The notes below the pieces were generated by a model, which saw only the letters and a program-made list of their open reading frames with translations, had not been told where the DNA came from and made no database searches. The position numbers and the translations under genes were made by a program. 24,768 bases of DNA from an uncultured Alphaproteobacteria bacterium (GTDB taxonomy: Bacteria; Pseudomonadota; Alphaproteobacteria; HIMB59; GCA-002718135). Below are positions 9,003 through 17,222 of this stretch, one piece after another (positions within the stretch are counted from its first letter, which is position 1; the number at the start of each line of letters is the position of its first letter). The stretch lies in contig CACNCW010000011.1 of NCBI GenBank assembly GCA_902619055.1, forward strand, positions 1 to 24,768. The letters run 5' to 3'.

Positions 9003-10730
9003 ATGAATAAAATAGATCCCATAAAATTAGAAGTTTTAAGACACGGTTTCATTTCAGCAGCAGAGGAGATGAAAACTAATTTAATGAGAACTGCATATAA
9101 TCCTGTTATTTATGAAATATTAGATTTTAGTTGTGGCATTTTTGATAAGAATTTTAGAATGATAGCACAAGCGGATGGTTTACCAATTTTTTTAGGAAAT
9201 TTATCTGCTGCTGTAAAAACTGTTGCAGAAGATATTGGTGAAAAAAATTTTAAACCTGGTGATTTGTATTTAATAAATGATCCTTATAAAACTGGTACTC
9301 ATGTGAATGACGTTACAACTGTTGTGCCGATTTTTGAAAATAATATAATTATCGGTTATTGTAGTTCTAGAGCACATTGGCTTGATATAGGAAGTAAGGA
9401 TCCTGGAGGTAGTATTGATACAACCGATGTAGTTCAAGAGGGTCTATGGTTAAGATCTGTTAAGCTTTATGATCAGGGTAAATTAAATGAAAGTATTTGG
9501 AGAATTATTGAAAATAATGTTCGATATCAAAAAAATATGATGGGTGATTTAAGAGCTCAAATAGCTTCATCAAGAACTGGTGAAAAAAGATTACAGGAGA
9601 TATTTAAAAAACATGGACATAAACTTTCAAAATTAGCAATAGAGACAATGATATTGCAAGGATCTAGAAGAGCTTCAGAAGCTGTTAAATTAATACCAAA
9701 TGGAATATACAAATCAAAAGTTTTACTTGATAATGATGTTGTTACGAACAATCCAGTTATTGCTAATATAAAAGTTACTATTAACAATTCTAAAATGACG
9801 ATTGATTTAACTGGATCTAGTAATGCTAATAAAGGGCCATTAAATTGTTGTTACCCATCAGCATTAGCAGCTTGTAGAATAGCATTCAAATGTTTAACTG
9901 CTCCAGATGTTCCAGTCACAGAGGGAGATTTTCATCCTTTAAAATTAATTGCACCTAAAGGATCAATGTATAATGCTGAATATCCTAGCCCTATGTATAT
10001 GTATGGATCTGTTCTTATAATTTTAGTGGATGGTATTATAAAAGCGTTATCAAAAGCTTTACCAAATAAAGTAATTGCTGGTCATTATGGTAATCTATCT
10101 GGAGTTACTATAGTTGGTAATGACCCTGAAACGGATGAAATGTTTATTCATCAAGAGCCAGAAGTTGGAGGATGGGGGGCAAGTAAATATGCAGATGGTG
10201 AAAATGCTCTTATTTTTCATTGTGATGGTGATACAAAAAATATACCTGCTGAGGTAATTGAGTCAAGATTTCCATTACTAATAACAAGACATGAATTGCG
10301 AAAAGACTCTGGAGGAAAAGGTAAATTTAGAGGTGGTCTTGGAATAATTAGAGATTATAAAATTTTAAAAAATTATGCTCATGTAACAAGTATGATGGAT
10401 CGTGAACTTTGTCCTCCATGGGGATTATATGGAGGAGGTGATGGAAAACACTGTGAGATGAATACAATAGATAAAAAAAATAATAAAAAAAAATATATGA
10501 AAAAAATGAGATTATTAATTGATAGCGATACAACTGTAAGTATTAATACAGGTGGAGGAGGTGGATGGGGTAATCCACTAAAAAGAAGTCCAGAAAGTGT
10601 AAGAGAAGATGTAATAAATGAATATATAAGTATTGAATCTGCAATAAAAGATTATGGTGTTTCTATTAACCCAAAAACAAAACAAATTAATTATTATCAA
10701 ACTAAAAAAATGAGAAGAATAAATAAATAA
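9003..10730 (+). CDS. hyuB: Hydantoinase/oxoprolinase subunit B (HyuB)
   Basis: This 575-residue HyuB opens with the family start DPIKLEVLRHGFISAAEEM. It carries the conserved LINDPYKTGTHVND block (about residues 90-103) and a RGGLGIIRDY segment. It ends in the glycine-rich signature GGGGGWGNPLKRSPESVREDV. It is the partner of the HyuA encoded 2 bp upstream and is needed for the ATP-driven ring-opening reaction. A basic run (KKNNKKKYMKK) interrupts the C-terminal region at about 487-500. The ABC transporter genes start 11 bp downstream, so the operon appears to run on. The substrate is not deducible; N-methylhydantoin or 5-oxoproline would fit the context. Confidence 0.93.
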   Translation: MNKIDPIKLEVLRHGFISAAEEMKTNLMRTAYNPVIYEILDFSCGIFDKNFRMIAQADGLPIFLGNLSAAVKTVAEDIGEKNFKPGDLYLINDPYKTGTHVNDVTTVVPIFENNIIIGYCSSRAHWLDIGSKDPGGSIDTTDVVQEGLWLRSVKLYDQGKLNESIWRIIENNVRYQKNMMGDLRAQIASSRTGEKRLQEIFKKHGHKLSKLAIETMILQGSRRASEAVKLIPNGIYKSKVLLDNDVVTNNPVIANIKVTINNSKMTIDLTGSSNANKGPLNCCYPSALAACRIAFKCLTAPDVPVTEGDFHPLKLIAPKGSMYNAEYPSPMYMYGSVLIILVDGIIKALSKALPNKVIAGHYGNLSGVTIVGNDPETDEMFIHQEPEVGGWGASKYADGENALIFHCDGDTKNIPAEVIESRFPLLITRHELRKDSGGKGKFRGGLGIIRDYKILKNYAHVTSMMDRELCPPWGLYGGGDGKHCEMNTIDKKNNKKKYMKKMRLLIDSDTTVSINTGGGGGWGNPLKRSPESVREDVINEYISIESAIKDYGVSINPKTKQINYYQTKKMRRINK

Positions 10731-10741
10731 TAAAATTTAAA

Positions 10742-11752
10742 ATGCGTAATTATATAATTAGACGTATAATTTGGATTATACCTGTTATATTAGTAGTAAC
10801 ATTAGTTGTTTTTTCTGTATCAAGGGTTCTGCCAGGAAATCCAGTTTATTTAATACTTGGAAACCAGCAAGCCAGTCAGGAAGCAATTGATAAATTAACC
10901 GAAAAAATGGGTTTAGATAAGCCTATAATTACTCAATACTTAATGTATCTTAATGATCTTTCTAAAGGAGATTTTGGTGATGCATGGCATACGGGTAATC
11001 CTGTTTTAGTTGATTTAATGGCAAGATTTCCGGCTACTTTAGAATTGGCATTAATTTCTTTATTTTTAGCTGTGATAATTGGAATTCCATTAGGTGTTTT
11101 TTCTTCTGTTTATTTGAATAGTTTTTGGGATCATTTAACTAGGGTTTTTGGTTTTATAGGTTTATCTATCCCTTCTTTCTGGTTGGGTCTTGTACTATCT
11201 TATATTCTTGCATTTAATTTGCAGCTTTTACCTGCACCAATCGGGAGAATAGGGTTCTCTTTTTCACCTCCTACAAATGTTACAGGTTTGTATTTAGTTG
11301 ATAGTTTACTAGACGGAGATTTTAATGCTTTTAAATCTTCCTTAAGTTATTTAATTCTTCCTTCAATAACCCTAGCCCTTGGTCAAATTGCAGGAATTGC
11401 AGGTATAGTAAGATCGTCGATGATTGAAGCTCTTAATTCAGACTATATTAGAACTTCCTATGCTTATGGTGTTAGTAAAAAAAATATTTATTTTAAATAT
11501 GCATTAAAAAATGCAATGATACCTACCATAACTTATATTGGTAATGGAATGTTATGGTTACTAGGTGGTGTAGTAGTAGTTGAATATGTTTTTGCTTGGC
11601 CTGGATTAGGTTTGTATGCAATGGATTGTATTTTTGTAAAAGATTATAATGGAGTTCAAGGTGTTGCTTTGGTTTTAGCAGCAACCTCTGTAATTATTTA
11701 TGTAATAATAGATCTTTTGTATGTAATTTTTGATCCTAGAGTTAAATTTTAA
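10742..11752 (+). CDS. dppB: Peptide/nickel-type ABC transporter permease (DppB-like)
   Basis: This 336-residue inner-membrane permease is of the DppB/OppB group. The N-terminus IIRRIIWIIPVILVVTLVVF is the first transmembrane helix, followed by the conserved RVLPGNP segment and a periplasmic loop ending in DFGDAWHTG. Five further hydrophobic stretches are visible. The cytoplasmic EAA coupling loop lies around 225-250 (EALNSDYIRTSYAYGVSKKN), and the C-terminus is IFDPRVKF, typical of the family. It is the first of four contiguous transporter genes; its stop overlaps the next start by one base (TAATG). Neighbouring ring-opening hydrolases suggest a small cyclic or amide compound, or peptides containing one, as cargo. 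The symbol indicates family, not proven substrate. Confidence 0.92.
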   Translation: MRNYIIRRIIWIIPVILVVTLVVFSVSRVLPGNPVYLILGNQQASQEAIDKLTEKMGLDKPIITQYLMYLNDLSKGDFGDAWHTGNPVLVDLMARFPATLELALISLFLAVIIGIPLGVFSSVYLNSFWDHLTRVFGFIGLSIPSFWLGLVLSYILAFNLQLLPAPIGRIGFSFSPPTNVTGLYLVDSLLDGDFNAFKSSLSYLILPSITLALGQIAGIAGIVRSSMIEALNSDYIRTSYAYGVSKKNIYFKYALKNAMIPTITYIGNGMLWLLGGVVVVEYVFAWPGLGLYAMDCIFVKDYNGVQGVALVLAATSVIIYVIIDLLYVIFDPRVKF

Positions 11753-12603
11753 TGCCAATTTTTTTAAAAAAAGTTTTATCTTTTATTTATAATAGGCCTT
11801 TACCTTCAATTGGTCTTTTTATACTTTTATTTTTTTTATTAATTGGAATATTTGCACCATTAATCGCTCCGTATGGGCCTATTGAAATGATTGTAAAAGA
11901 TAGATTAAGTCCACCTAGTCTTAAACATTTAATGGGTACTGATCATCTTGGCATGGATATATTTTCAAGAATTATTTATAGCTCAAGAACTGATTTGTTT
12001 ATTGCAATTTCTTCAGTATCCCTAGCAATAATTATAGGCGTTCCATTAGGAGCTATAATAGGATATGCGCCAAAAAAATTGGATGAAATTATTATGAGGT
12101 TAGTTGATGGAATAAATGCTTTTCCAATGTTTATTTTAGCATTAATTGTTGCCGCTGCTATTGGACCAGGATTAAAAAATGTTATTTTTGTTGTAGCTTT
12201 TGTAAATTTCCCTAGCTATTTAAGATTAGTCAGAGCTCAGGTTTTATCAATTAAGGAAATGCAGTATATTGAAGCTGCTGAATCTGTTGGAAATAGTTTC
12301 ATTAGAATTACAATAATTCATATATTGCCTAATACCCTTGGTCCAGTATTGGTATTAGCATGTTTAAATAGTGCTTGGGCAATTTTAACAGCTGCTGGAT
12401 TAAGTTTTTTAGGTGTTGGAATCCCACTTCCTGAACCTGAATGGGGTGCTATGGTAAGCTCAGGCACGAGATACGCTTTATCTGGAGAGTGGTGGATTGC
12501 TTTTTTTCCAGGTTTAGTTATTACAATTGTAGTTCTAAGTTTGAATTTAATAGCTGATACTCTTCAAGAAATTTTAGATCCAAAAAGAAAAGTTCAAATA
12601 TAA
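11752..12603 (+). CDS. dppC: Peptide/nickel-type ABC transporter permease (DppC-like)
   Basis: This 283-residue inner-membrane permease is of the DppC/OppC group. A first membrane helix (LPSIGLFILLFFLLIGIFAP) precedes the family motif GTDHLGMDIFSRIIY in the periplasmic segment. The EAAESVG coupling loop lies near residues 173-180, and the end LIADTLQEILDPK is the usual C-terminus of this subfamily. It pairs with the DppB-like protein to form the channel. Its ATG overlaps the stop of the previous gene by one base, and its own stop overlaps the next start in the same TAATG manner, so the three genes are translationally coupled. Confidence 0.92.
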   Translation: MPIFLKKVLSFIYNRPLPSIGLFILLFFLLIGIFAPLIAPYGPIEMIVKDRLSPPSLKHLMGTDHLGMDIFSRIIYSSRTDLFIAISSVSLAIIIGVPLGAIIGYAPKKLDEIIMRLVDGINAFPMFILALIVAAAIGPGLKNVIFVVAFVNFPSYLRLVRAQVLSIKEMQYIEAAESVGNSFIRITIIHILPNTLGPVLVLACLNSAWAILTAAGLSFLGVGIPLPEPEWGAMVSSGTRYALSGEWWIAFFPGLVITIVVLSLNLIADTLQEILDPKRKVQI

Positions 12604-13379
12604 TGTTACATATTAAAAATCTAGAAATTATTATTGAAAACAATAATGATAATTTAAAACCAGTTGATAAAGTTTCAATTAAAATAAACAAAGGTGAGAT
12701 TCTAGGATTAGTTGGAGAAAGTGGTAGTGGAAAATCATTAACTGCATTGTCAATATTAAAGTTAAATAATCCTCCAATTAAAGTATCATCCGGACAAATA
12801 GAGTATAAAAATGAAAATATTCTAAATTATGCTGATACTGAGATGAAAAATATAAGAGGTAAAGAAATTTCTATGATTTTTCAAAATCCAAGAGAATCGT
12901 TGAATCCTGTTTTTAGAATTTCAGATCAATTAATAAATATTTATCAAACACATATGAAAGGCTCAAAAAAAGAAGCCTTTGATAAATCTATAGAAATGTT
13001 AAAATTAGTTAATATACCTGATCCTGAAAACAGAATAATGTCATATCCTCATGAATTAAGTGGAGGAATGTGTCAAAGAGTGATGATTGCAATGGCTCTC
13101 TTGTGTGAACCAACTTTACTTATAGCAGATGAACCAACTACAGCTCTTGATGTAACAGTCCAGGCTGAAGTAGTAGATTTAATTTTATCTCTAGTAAAAT
13201 CTAGAGGAATGTCATGTTTGTTTATCACACATGATTTAGGATTAGTTTATCAAATATGTGATAAAGTTGCTGTTATGTATCAAGGCAAAATTGTTGAGAA
13301 TGGAACTATTAGTGAAGTTTTTAATAATCCAAAAGTTAAATATACAAAAAGTCTATTAAACTCAATTCTTAAAATCTAA
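12603..13379 (+). CDS. dppD: Peptide-type ABC transporter ATPase (DppD-like), short form
   Basis: This is a 258-residue cytoplasmic ABC ATPase. Walker A is GESGSGKS (38-45), the Q loop lies at FQNPRESLNP, the signature is LSGGMCQR (about 151), Walker B is LLIADEPT (about 171) and the switch histidine is in ITHD. It powers import together with the DppF-like protein. Typical DppD proteins are about 320-330 residues and end in an oligopeptide/HPY C-terminal domain with a cysteine cluster. This one stops soon after VKYTKSLLNSIL and lacks that tail, whereas the partner ATPase keeps it. The methionine in the signature (SGGM) is common in this subfamily. The next gene starts at the base following the stop. 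Confidence 0.92.
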   Translation: MLHIKNLEIIIENNNDNLKPVDKVSIKINKGEILGLVGESGSGKSLTALSILKLNNPPIKVSSGQIEYKNENILNYADTEMKNIRGKEISMIFQNPRESLNPVFRISDQLINIYQTHMKGSKKEAFDKSIEMLKLVNIPDPENRIMSYPHELSGGMCQRVMIAMALLCEPTLLIADEPTTALDVTVQAEVVDLILSLVKSRGMSCLFITHDLGLVYQICDKVAVMYQGKIVENGTISEVFNNPKVKYTKSLLNSILKI

Positions 13380-14336
13380 ATGATTAGAATAGAAAATTTA
13401 TCTAAAACTTTTGTTCAAGGTAATAATTTAATAGGTAATAATAAAAAGATTTATGCAGTTTCTGAAATCTCACTAAATATTGATAAAGGAGAAACTTTAG
13501 GACTTGTTGGAGAAAGTGGGTGTGGCAAAAGTACTTTGGCTAGATGTGTTGCTAACCTTATAAAACCTTCAAATGGTTCTGTTTATATCAATGATATAAA
13601 TATTTTAAAATTAAATAAAATAAATTTAAGAAAATCGAGATCTGATTTTCAAATAGTATTTCAAGATCCAGGAGAGTCTTTAAACCCAAGAATGAAAATA
13701 TATTCAATATTAAATGAACCATTAAAACTTCATACAATTTTAGACAAAGAACAAAGAGAAAAAAGGATTATAGAAGTTATTGAATCAGTAGGTTTAAAAA
13801 AAGAATATCTATATAGATACCCTCATGAGTTTAGTGGTGGTCAGAAACAAAGAATTGGAATAGGCAGAGCTATAGTTACAAAACCTAAATTTTTAATATT
13901 AGATGAACCTACTTCTTCACTAGATGTTTCGATTAGAGGGCAAATTTTAAATTTATTAAAAAAATTGCAGAATGAATATAATTTAACTTATTTATTAATT
14001 ACTCACGATTTAAGTGTAGTAAAAAATACATGTGATAAGGTTGCTGTAATGTACTTAGGAAAAATTATTGAATATGGAAATATTGATTTTATATTTAATA
14101 ATCCTTTGCATCCTTATACAAAGGCATTATTGTCATCTGTTCCTACACCTGAAAATCTTATAAAAAATAGAATAAAATTAAAAGGTGAAATTCCAAGTCC
14201 ATTAGAAAGACCTTCAGGATGTGTTTTTAGAACAAGATGTCCCAACCCTGGTGTCAATTGTAAAGGTGGAAATGTTACAATGGGATTGATTAAAGTTAAA
14301 TCAAATCACTGGGTTGATCAATGCTGTATAATATAA
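13380..14336 (+). CDS. dppF: Peptide-type ABC transporter ATPase (DppF-like)
   Basis: This is a 318-residue cytoplasmic ABC ATPase. Walker A is GESGCGKS (about 43-50), the Q loop lies at FQDPGESLNP, the signature is FSGGQKQR (about 150), Walker B is LILDEPTSS and the switch region ITHD. It keeps the oligopeptide-transport C-terminal domain (HPYTKALLSSVP). Cysteines at GCVFRTRCPNP, VNCKGG and DQCC (about 280-317) may bind a [4Fe-4S] cluster, as known in this subfamily. It is the fourth and last core gene of the importer. A 76-bp AT-rich gap follows before the NicX-like gene. Neither Walker motif nor the signature is damaged, so both ATPases should be active. Confidence 0.92.
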   Translation: MIRIENLSKTFVQGNNLIGNNKKIYAVSEISLNIDKGETLGLVGESGCGKSTLARCVANLIKPSNGSVYINDINILKLNKINLRKSRSDFQIVFQDPGESLNPRMKIYSILNEPLKLHTILDKEQREKRIIEVIESVGLKKEYLYRYPHEFSGGQKQRIGIGRAIVTKPKFLILDEPTSSLDVSIRGQILNLLKKLQNEYNLTYLLITHDLSVVKNTCDKVAVMYLGKIIEYGNIDFIFNNPLHPYTKALLSSVPTPENLIKNRIKLKGEIPSPLERPSGCVFRTRCPNPGVNCKGGNVTMGLIKVKSNHWVDQCCII

Positions 14337-14412
14337 AAATAAATTAATAAATAATACATTATTTTATAATATTAAATTGTAAAATTTTTAAATTTAAAAT
14401 AATATAAATGAT

Positions 14413-15414
14413 ATGACTCAACATAAATGGGATGAATTTGCGGATATAGTCTTTAAAAAATTTATAAATCCAGAACCTACATCAAACGTTTTAATACTTG
14501 GAGATGTAGAGACTGATCAAGGATTAACAAGTGCTTGTTTGGCATCAGCATTAAGGATGAACACAGATGCACAACTAATGATATATAAAAGAATAAAATG
14601 GGGTGAGGAAGCTTCATTTTCACCTGCAGTCGAGTCAGCTATAAAAAATAGTAAATATATTCTCGGTTTACATACAAACTTCATTAATACAAATGCTGCA
14701 AGAGAAGCATTAGAAAATGGAAGTCGAATTTTAGCTACTCAACCTTGGGGCATTGAAGATTATTTAATCAAAGGTGTATTAGATGTAGATTTAGACTCCA
14801 TGATTTTTAATGGTGAATTAACAAAAAAATTATGGGACTCAACAGATCAATGTGAAGTAGTTTCAGAAAACGGTACTAATATTTCATTTAAGTTAACAAA
14901 TAGGCCAACTATTATTGGTGATGGAATGATAACAGAAGACGGTGAATTGGATTATTTTCCTGGAGTTCAAGTAAGTATAGCACCTATAGAAGAAACTATT
15001 AATGGTAAAATTGTTATTGATGCTAGTGATAATGTTCAAGGAATTGTTAAAAATCCATATACTTTTATTATTAACAATGGTGTAATAACTAATGTTGAAG
15101 GCGGATTAGAAGCAAATGCTATGAATAATTGGCTTAAATCGAGAAATGATCAAATTATTTACCATTTATGCCATTTTACCATTGGAATAAATCCTAAAGC
15201 AGGAATTTCAGGAAATATGATTGAAGATGAACGATTGCTAGGAAGTGTGGATTTTGGATTTGGGAGTCAAAGCCCAGCATTTAAAGGAAAAGTTGGTTTA
15301 AGCCCATATCATATGGATGTTATTCTTAGATCTCCAACGGTAATATTAGATGGAAAAACTATGATTTCTAACAATAATTTTCATGAAAATCTAGGTTTCA
15401 GAAAACTTGACTAA
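14413..15414 (+). CDS. Aminopeptidase-T (M29)/NicX-like metalloenzyme
   Basis: This 333-residue cytosolic protein resembles the family that joins M29 aminopeptidase-T-like proteins and 2,5-dihydroxypyridine 5,6-dioxygenase (NicX). A DYFPGVQVSIAPIEETINGK segment (about 180-199) matches the shared core. HFTIGIN (H254) and YHMDV (H300, D302) reproduce the His ... His-x-Asp arrangement reported, from memory, as the iron ligands of NicX. The protein could open an aromatic or heterocyclic ring, or hydrolyse a peptide or amide. It lies between the importer genes and their binding protein, which implies a role on the imported compound. The ATG at 14413 is chosen because an ATG five bases upstream meets a stop after one further codon. 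The superfamily is fairly secure, the reaction is not. Confidence 0.7.
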   Translation: MTQHKWDEFADIVFKKFINPEPTSNVLILGDVETDQGLTSACLASALRMNTDAQLMIYKRIKWGEEASFSPAVESAIKNSKYILGLHTNFINTNAAREALENGSRILATQPWGIEDYLIKGVLDVDLDSMIFNGELTKKLWDSTDQCEVVSENGTNISFKLTNRPTIIGDGMITEDGELDYFPGVQVSIAPIEETINGKIVIDASDNVQGIVKNPYTFIINNGVITNVEGGLEANAMNNWLKSRNDQIIYHLCHFTIGINPKAGISGNMIEDERLLGSVDFGFGSQSPAFKGKVGLSPYHMDVILRSPTVILDGKTMISNNNFHENLGFRKLD

Positions 15415-15451
15415 TATTTAAAATTCTTAAACAATCAAAAAGCTTAATAAA

Positions 15452-15492
15452 ATAAGAAAAAAGCATAAGAAAAAAGCATAAGAAAAAAGCAT
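15452..15492. repeat. 13-bp tandem repeat, three copies
   Basis: The unit ATAAGAAAAAAGC occurs three times without a mismatch (15452-15464, 15465-15477, 15478-15490), followed by a partial AT. It lies 38 bp after the NicX-like gene and about 105 bp before the binding-protein gene, in the only sizeable gap of this cluster. It may be slippage-prone sequence or a regulatory spacer. The 13-bp period is not helical. Confidence 0.9.
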
Positions 15493-15523
15493 ATTAGACA
15501 TGTTAATTTATTATTGTATTATT

Positions 15524-15553
15524 TTAACTTATGCATTTTAATCATACCATAAT
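15524..15553 (+). promoter_or_regulatory. Weak sigma-70-like promoter candidate for the binding-protein gene
   Basis: TTAACT at 15524-15529 and CATAAT at 15548-15553 are 18 bp apart and would start transcription roughly 35-40 bp before the ATG. A separate promoter is plausible because binding proteins are usually made in excess of their permeases. In such AT-rich DNA, matches of this quality also arise by chance. Confidence 0.28.
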
Positions 15554-15585
15554 AAATAAATTGAAAATAATTTCGATTTTATTTT

Positions 15586-15591
15586 AGGGGG
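15586..15591 (+). promoter_or_regulatory. Strong ribosome binding site of the binding-protein gene
   Basis: AGGGGG lies 6 bp before the ATG at 15598, one of only two clear Shine-Dalgarno sequences I can see in the window. It fixes the start upstream of a second in-frame ATG (15604) and suggests high translation of this periplasmic protein. Confidence 0.75.
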
Positions 15592-15597
15592 ATATTT

Positions 15598-17178
15598 ATG
15601 AATATGTTTAAAAACTTATTTTTATATCTATCAGTTATTTTTTTCTTCTCTAGCACTAGTGCAATAGCAAAAGATCCTAAAACTTTAGTAGTTGCTGTTA
15701 CTGGTGAGATTGAAAGTCTCGATGTAATGCAGTTAGCAGCTCCTAGAGCTTGGTCTGTTGCATGGGCTCTCTATGGAAATGCAATGGAGTGGGGAAAAGA
15801 TGAAGTTGATGGATTAGAATACGTTTCTTATGATTTTAGACCTGGTTTAATTGAGTCTTGGAGTCATGAAATGAGCGGAGATAAACTTGTATACACTTTA
15901 AATATTAGAAAAGGTTGTATGTTTAAATCTGGTAATGAATTAACATCAGCTGATTTTGCATACAGAACTGAAAGAATGCAAGCTTTACGTCCTTGGAATA
16001 ATACTGTTTGGGGTTTAAACACTGGAGTTGAAGGCTATGAAATTGTTGATGATTACACTTTCAAAGTTACAATAGATGCTCCAAATCCAATCTCTCACAT
16101 CGGTATGTCTCAAATGACAATGATGATTCCAGATTCAGCTGAAATGATTGCCAATCATTCAGATGATGATCCTTGGGCTGAACAATTCATTAGAAATAAT
16201 GATCTTGGAATTGGGGCTTATAGAATTGAAAGAAGTACTCCTGGAGTCGAAACTGTTTTAGTAAAGAATGATGGATATTGTGCACCAGATTATATGCAAG
16301 CAAAATTTGATAAAATTTTAGTAAAAGTGATACCCGATTTGGCGCAACAAGTTCAATTACTAAAATCTGGTGATGTTGATTTAGCTCCTGAGCTTCCAGC
16401 CAAAGAATTAATGGATCTAATGGCTGAAGATAATATTTCAGTATTATCATTTGATTCTATGACTTTCATGAGTATGGGCTTAAATAATAAGCTTGCACCT
16501 TTTGATAATAAAAAAGTAAGACAGGCAATGGCTTATGCAACTCCATCATCTGATATTATTGATGCTGTTTATATGGGTCAAGGTCAAGAACCAAGTAGTT
16601 TAATAACTAAAGGTACAATCGGTGCATTGGAAGATATTTGGCCATATGATTATGATTTAGATAAAGCTAAATCATTATTGGCTGAAGCAGGTTATCCAGA
16701 TGGATTTGATATGGATTTAGTTTACAATTTATCAGCTTCTACACATGCTGACTCAGCAATTTTTATAAAAGATTCTTTTTCAAAAATTGGAATAAATGTA
16801 AACTTAAAACCAGAAAGTCCAGCTGCTTTTCAGGAAAAGCTTAGAAAAAAAGAACAGCCAGCTTTTATGTATGAAATGTTATCATGGACTAATGATGCAG
16901 GATATAGTTATGATATGATTTTTTCACCTTGGGGTTTTGCAAATTATCCTAATTATGAGAGTGAATTAATTAATAGTACTATAGAAAGTGCATGGTCAGT
17001 TTTAGACGATGATGCTCGTTTTCCTATGTATCATGATGCTCAAAAAACATTAGATGATGATGTTCCGGCAATAGTTATAACTCAACCACACAGAATGATT
17101 GCTTTACGATCAGATCTTGGAGGTTATGCTAAATACTTTGATGAAATGCCTCGTTATCACGAAATGTATAGAAAATAA
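15598..17178 (+). CDS. Family-5 extracellular solute-binding protein (DppA/OppA-like)
   Basis: This 526-residue periplasmic protein captures substrate for the ABC importer encoded at 10742-14336. An N-terminal signal peptide (charged start, hydrophobic LFLYLSVIFFF, then SAIA with likely cleavage after residue 24) leads into KDPKTLVVAVTGEIESLD, the normal start of SBP_bac_5 domains. No lipobox cysteine is present, so it is soluble rather than lipid-anchored. Later family features include FKSGNELTSADFAYRTERM, NKKVRQAMAYATP and LLAEAGYPDGFDMDLVY. Two cysteines (in GCMF and GYCAP) could form a disulphide. It has its own ribosome binding site and a downstream hairpin, consistent with higher expression than the permease genes. 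Cargo is unknown; peptides, nickel complexes and small cyclic amides all fall within the family. Confidence 0.92.
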   Translation: MNMFKNLFLYLSVIFFFSSTSAIAKDPKTLVVAVTGEIESLDVMQLAAPRAWSVAWALYGNAMEWGKDEVDGLEYVSYDFRPGLIESWSHEMSGDKLVYTLNIRKGCMFKSGNELTSADFAYRTERMQALRPWNNTVWGLNTGVEGYEIVDDYTFKVTIDAPNPISHIGMSQMTMMIPDSAEMIANHSDDDPWAEQFIRNNDLGIGAYRIERSTPGVETVLVKNDGYCAPDYMQAKFDKILVKVIPDLAQQVQLLKSGDVDLAPELPAKELMDLMAEDNISVLSFDSMTFMSMGLNNKLAPFDNKKVRQAMAYATPSSDIIDAVYMGQGQEPSSLITKGTIGALEDIWPYDYDLDKAKSLLAEAGYPDGFDMDLVYNLSASTHADSAIFIKDSFSKIGINVNLKPESPAAFQEKLRKKEQPAFMYEMLSWTNDAGYSYDMIFSPWGFANYPNYESELINSTIESAWSVLDDDARFPMYHDAQKTLDDDVPAIVITQPHRMIALRSDLGGYAKYFDEMPRYHEMYRK

Positions 17179-17182
17179 TTAT

Positions 17183-17215
17183 ATTAGGGCAATAGATTTA
17201 ATTTATTGCCCTAAT
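17183..17215 (+). terminator. Hairpin after the binding-protein gene
   Basis: ATTAGGGCAATA (17183-17194) pairs perfectly with TATTGCCCTAAT (17204-17215) around a 9-nt loop. It begins 4 bp after the stop and ends 7 bp before the next ATG. A clean poly-T tail is missing (only TATTT follows). Partial termination or protection of the upstream mRNA end is therefore more likely than full termination. Confidence 0.75.
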
Positions 17216-17222
17216 TATTTAA

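Noticed and set aside
15452..15492. Tandem 13-mers as a CRISPR array or iteron origin
   Set aside because: The units are contiguous without spacers, of low complexity, and no replication or cas gene is near.
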